Source of the DNA: an uncultured Treponema sp.
GTDB lineage: Bacteria > Spirochaetota > Spirochaetia > Treponematales > Treponemataceae
NCBI GenBank assembly: GCA_937923945.1
Contig: CALDWC010000026.1
Location: forward strand, 1-6,018
Direction of reading: 5' to 3'
DNA length: 6,018 nucleotides
Notes under the pieces: generated by a model
What the model was told of the DNA's origin: nothing
Database searches by the model: none
The model's input: the letters and a program-made list of their open reading frames with translations, nothing else
Shown here: positions 4,048 through 6,018 of the stretch, piece after piece
How the letters are laid out: each line of letters opens with the position of its first letter
How positions within the stretch are numbered: position 1 is the first letter of the stretch
Position numbers and translations under genes: made by a program

Positions 4048-5805
4048 ATGCACAAAAATGAAGTTTTAGCTTTTTTACGTTCAGGCGCTGTTTCTCCGAC
4101 TGCAGAAAAAGTCTCCCGTGTGTTGCTCGCAACGGTTTCAGGGGCGGCTTCAACAAAGCCGGCACTTATTCAATTTTTCAACGATGATGTTCCAGCTATC
4201 GATATAATAACAACCAAAAGCTTTCAAGTGACCAAAAACGATGGAAATCCGGAGCCGATACTCTGCGAACCGGAAATCGGTACGTTCGGAAATTCGGTCG
4301 GTTTGCGAAATGCGGGGATGGCAATTGCACTGGAAGAGCTGAAAACCTTGCGGGCGAAAAAAGCCGTCAACAAAGTTTTGAACGTTTCGGTTTCGGCTTC
4401 AAATCCACAGGATTTTATCGTGTTAGTAAAAGCTTTTTCGGAAGTTGCCGATATGATTGAGCTGAACTTTTCATGTCCGCATGCCGCAAGCGGGTTCGGG
4501 GCTTCAATCGGCGGGAGCCTTGAAATTGCCGAAAGTTATGTGCGTGAAATTAGCGCCGCGGTGCCGAATTGTCCGGTGCCGATTTTTGTTAAACTGACCC
4601 CGAATGTTTCAAACATCGGAGAAATTGCCGCGGCTTGCGTTCGAGCGGGGGCGAACGGTATTGTTGCGATTAACACGGTTGGTCCCGAACTCTACCTTGA
4701 ACCGAATACGCAAAAGCCGATTCTCAACAATAAAATCGGCGGCAAAGGCGGAAAAAGCGGCGCTGCCGTTTTTGAAAAAGCTTTATCCGCTGTGAAAGAA
4801 ATTCGAGCCGCAGTGGGAGCGGACATTCCAATTATCGGTATGGGCGGTGTTTCCACCGGCAAGCAAGCTGCTGAAATGATTGCCGCGGGTGCAAATGTAA
4901 TCGGTATCGGTTCTGCACTTGCACGGGTTCATCAAAAACACTGGGCGGGATATTTTGCCGCCATAAAAAATGAAGCGGCGGCTTTTCTCCAAAATGAATC
5001 GAGTGTCCCGCTTACTTCCGAAACGTTTTTAGTCAAGGCGCCCCGTATGCGCTATACCGAACACGTGATTGAAAAAATTGACTATGACGGCGATGTTGTC
5101 ATCTTGGAACTTGACGGTGAAATGGACTATAAAGCGGGCGAGTTCGTTTTTTTGTGGCTGCCCGATGTCGGTGAAAAACCGTTTACGATTGCGCTTTCAA
5201 AGCCGCTCACTTTTATGGTAAAAAAACGTGGAGAGTTTACCAAAGCGATATTTAATTTAAAAGTGGGAGACAAAATATATGTACGCGGGCTTTACGGTGA
5301 AGGCGTGCCGCTTCCCGATGTAAAAGACGCAATCCTTGTCGCCGGCGGAACCGGTGTTGCCGTATTGCCAAAACTCGCCGAATGTTTGTGCGATCGGCAC
5401 ATTCCTTTTAAAACGTTTGTCGGCGTGAGTACGGTATGCGAGCCGGGCTTTGAAGTTTCACATGAACCGGAAAATGCCGTTGAAGCGGCTTTAACTTGCG
5501 GTGAATATACGCGGGTTGCCGATAATGGAAAAATCGGACGGGTTTTGGATGTCCTTGAAGCGGTAGTAAAAAATCAGCCACCGGTGGAAACGGCTTTTTA
5601 TCTCGTCGGTCCGACCCTGTTTTTTACCACAGCGGCAGAAATGCTGACGGTCAACGGTGTGCCGGAAACAGCCATCTTCATCTCGCTTGAAAAACTCACT
5701 CGATGCGGAGTCGGGTTGTGCGGCGAATGTGCGTGCGGTAAAAAAATGACGTGCCAGTATGGAACATTTGTTACTTACGCCGACTACAAAGCAGTCAAAA
5801 ATTAA
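4048..5805 (+). CDS. single-chain dihydroorotate/dihydropyrimidine dehydrogenase with PyrK-like electron-transfer half
   Basis: This gene encodes 585 aa. Residues 1-315 form the FMN TIM barrel of class 1 dihydroorotate dehydrogenases: TTK (55-57), GNSVGLRNAG (81-90), ELNFSCPH with catalytic-type C143, VKLTPNV (181-187), INT (208-210), GGKSGAA (234-240) and IIGMGGV (262-268). Residues 330-585 form a ferredoxin-reductase-like PyrK half: KPFTIA (377-382) for FAD, AGGTGVAVLPKLAE (432-445) for NAD, and C553, C558, C561 and C569 for a [2Fe-2S] centre. Class 1B enzymes normally use separate PyrD and PyrK chains, so this fusion should pass electrons between NAD(H), FAD, Fe-S and FMN within one protein. 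SCPH instead of SCPN is as in dihydropyrimidine dehydrogenase/PreA, so the substrate could be dihydroorotate or uracil/thymine. The ATG at 4048 has no ribosome site. The next in-frame ATG encodes Met91, inside the barrel, so 4048 is kept. Confidence 0.85.
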   Translation: MHKNEVLAFLRSGAVSPTAEKVSRVLLATVSGAASTKPALIQFFNDDVPAIDIITTKSFQVTKNDGNPEPILCEPEIGTFGNSVGLRNAGMAIALEELKTLRAKKAVNKVLNVSVSASNPQDFIVLVKAFSEVADMIELNFSCPHAASGFGASIGGSLEIAESYVREISAAVPNCPVPIFVKLTPNVSNIGEIAAACVRAGANGIVAINTVGPELYLEPNTQKPILNNKIGGKGGKSGAAVFEKALSAVKEIRAAVGADIPIIGMGGVSTGKQAAEMIAAGANVIGIGSALARVHQKHWAGYFAAIKNEAAAFLQNESSVPLTSETFLVKAPRMRYTEHVIEKIDYDGDVVILELDGEMDYKAGEFVFLWLPDVGEKPFTIALSKPLTFMVKKRGEFTKAIFNLKVGDKIYVRGLYGEGVPLPDVKDAILVAGGTGVAVLPKLAECLCDRHIPFKTFVGVSTVCEPGFEVSHEPENAVEAALTCGEYTRVADNGKIGRVLDVLEAVVKNQPPVETAFYLVGPTLFFTTAAEMLTVNGVPETAIFISLEKLTRCGVGLCGECACGKKMTCQYGTFVTYADYKAVKN

Positions 5806-5974
5806 CCCGCTTCGGTTTTGGAAACTTACAGCTGTAATACAAGAGATCGCTTTTTTATATGTCCGCGTTGCGTACGAAGATCTGCAACTCAAAAGTTGAT
5901 GCTTTTCTCGTTGCTGATTTTATAGGAACATTTGCGAAACAACGATTTTAAAAGTGGGCACTGAAAAACAGTCT
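5806..5974. other. intergenic stretch with no convincing gene
   Basis: This 169-base spacer separates convergent genes. It contains a perfect 12-base palindrome TTACAGCTGTAA (5826-5837) and a small hairpin CAACT/AGTTG (5885-5889 with 5894-5898). Its 5' arm overlaps GCAAC (5884-5888), which can alternatively pair with GTTGC (5867-5871). A T6 run (5851-5856) follows the pyrD-like gene, but no stable GC stem stands before it, so no terminator is called. Confidence 0.5.
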
Positions 5975-6018
5975 CTAAAAATCTAACCCGAGTTTTTGAA
6001 AGATGCCCTCAATTCTTG
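5975..6018 (-). CDS. probable C-terminus of an unidentified gene, cut by the window edge
   Basis: Reading the minus strand from the right edge gives 13 codons ending in RIEGIFQKLGLDF and a TAG at 5977-5975. The residue mix is protein-like and the frame is open to the edge. The other minus frames stop either after a less natural sequence or at once. Too little is visible to name it. A weak 4-bp stem (ACTG/CAGT, 5961-5973) follows the stop. Confidence 0.35.
   Translation of the reverse strand, partial: RIEGIFQKLGLDF

Noticed and set aside
3962..4165. Minus-strand frame across the flhF-pyrD spacer
   Set aside because: It covers two promoters and the first codons of the dehydrogenase, and its product has no recognisable features.
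5491..5892. Open frame of 133 codons on the minus strand
   Set aside because: It is antisense to the PyrK half over most of its length, has no ribosome site, and its composition is that of a shadow frame.

Overview
The window looks like chromosomal DNA of a host-associated spirochete, most likely a Treponema. This is inferred from a spirochete-style FlhF, a ComFB-family protein beside it, a single-chain PyrD-PyrK-like enzyme, moderately AT-rich DNA with A/T-rich spacers, and palindromes resembling integron attC sites (a chromosomal integron is known in T. denticola). The species cannot be fixed from the sequence alone.

Positions 1-650 look like accessory DNA. Five inverted repeats follow one another between 15 and 213. 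Two of them (15-51 and 173-210) have the R-box cores of attC sites, and three more hairpins fill the 121 bases between those two. A 108-aa minus-strand gene (413-87) with its own strong promoter runs through the second attC-like site into the palindromes. Divergent from it, a strong promoter (535-563) reads into a short, highly structured RNA (about 570-650) that ends in an intrinsic terminator and exposes an anti-Shine-Dalgarno-like sequence.

Positions 641-1702 (minus) encode a phage Mu-F/SPP1-gp7-type minor head protein segment joined to a C-terminal domain that looks like a CdiA-type PD-(D/E)xK tRNA nuclease. It appears to be an orphan or N-terminally shortened prophage gene with no other phage genes around it.

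Positions 1784-5805 look like core genome. They hold a ComFB-type zinc protein with an added beta-sandwich domain (+), convergent flhF (-), and a 585-aa dihydroorotate/dihydropyrimidine dehydrogenase-like flavoprotein (+) that starts divergently from flhF. The flhF and pyrD-like genes each have a clear sigma70-type promoter in their 154-bp spacer. The pyrD-like promoter is so close to its ATG that the mRNA is predicted to be leaderless.

Positions 5806-5974 hold no convincing gene. The last 44 bases probably hold the C-terminus of a minus-strand gene that runs off the window.

Functionally, flhF (flagellar placement) and the ComFB-like gene (a family linked to cyclic-dinucleotide sensing and motility/competence) may belong to one theme. 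The dehydrogenase is an NAD-linked pyrimidine redox enzyme of uncertain exact substrate. The left third is a mobile or plastic region. No complete, clearly new system can be demonstrated, but the attC-like/hairpin array, the structured RNA and the head-protein toxin are the parts most worth following.
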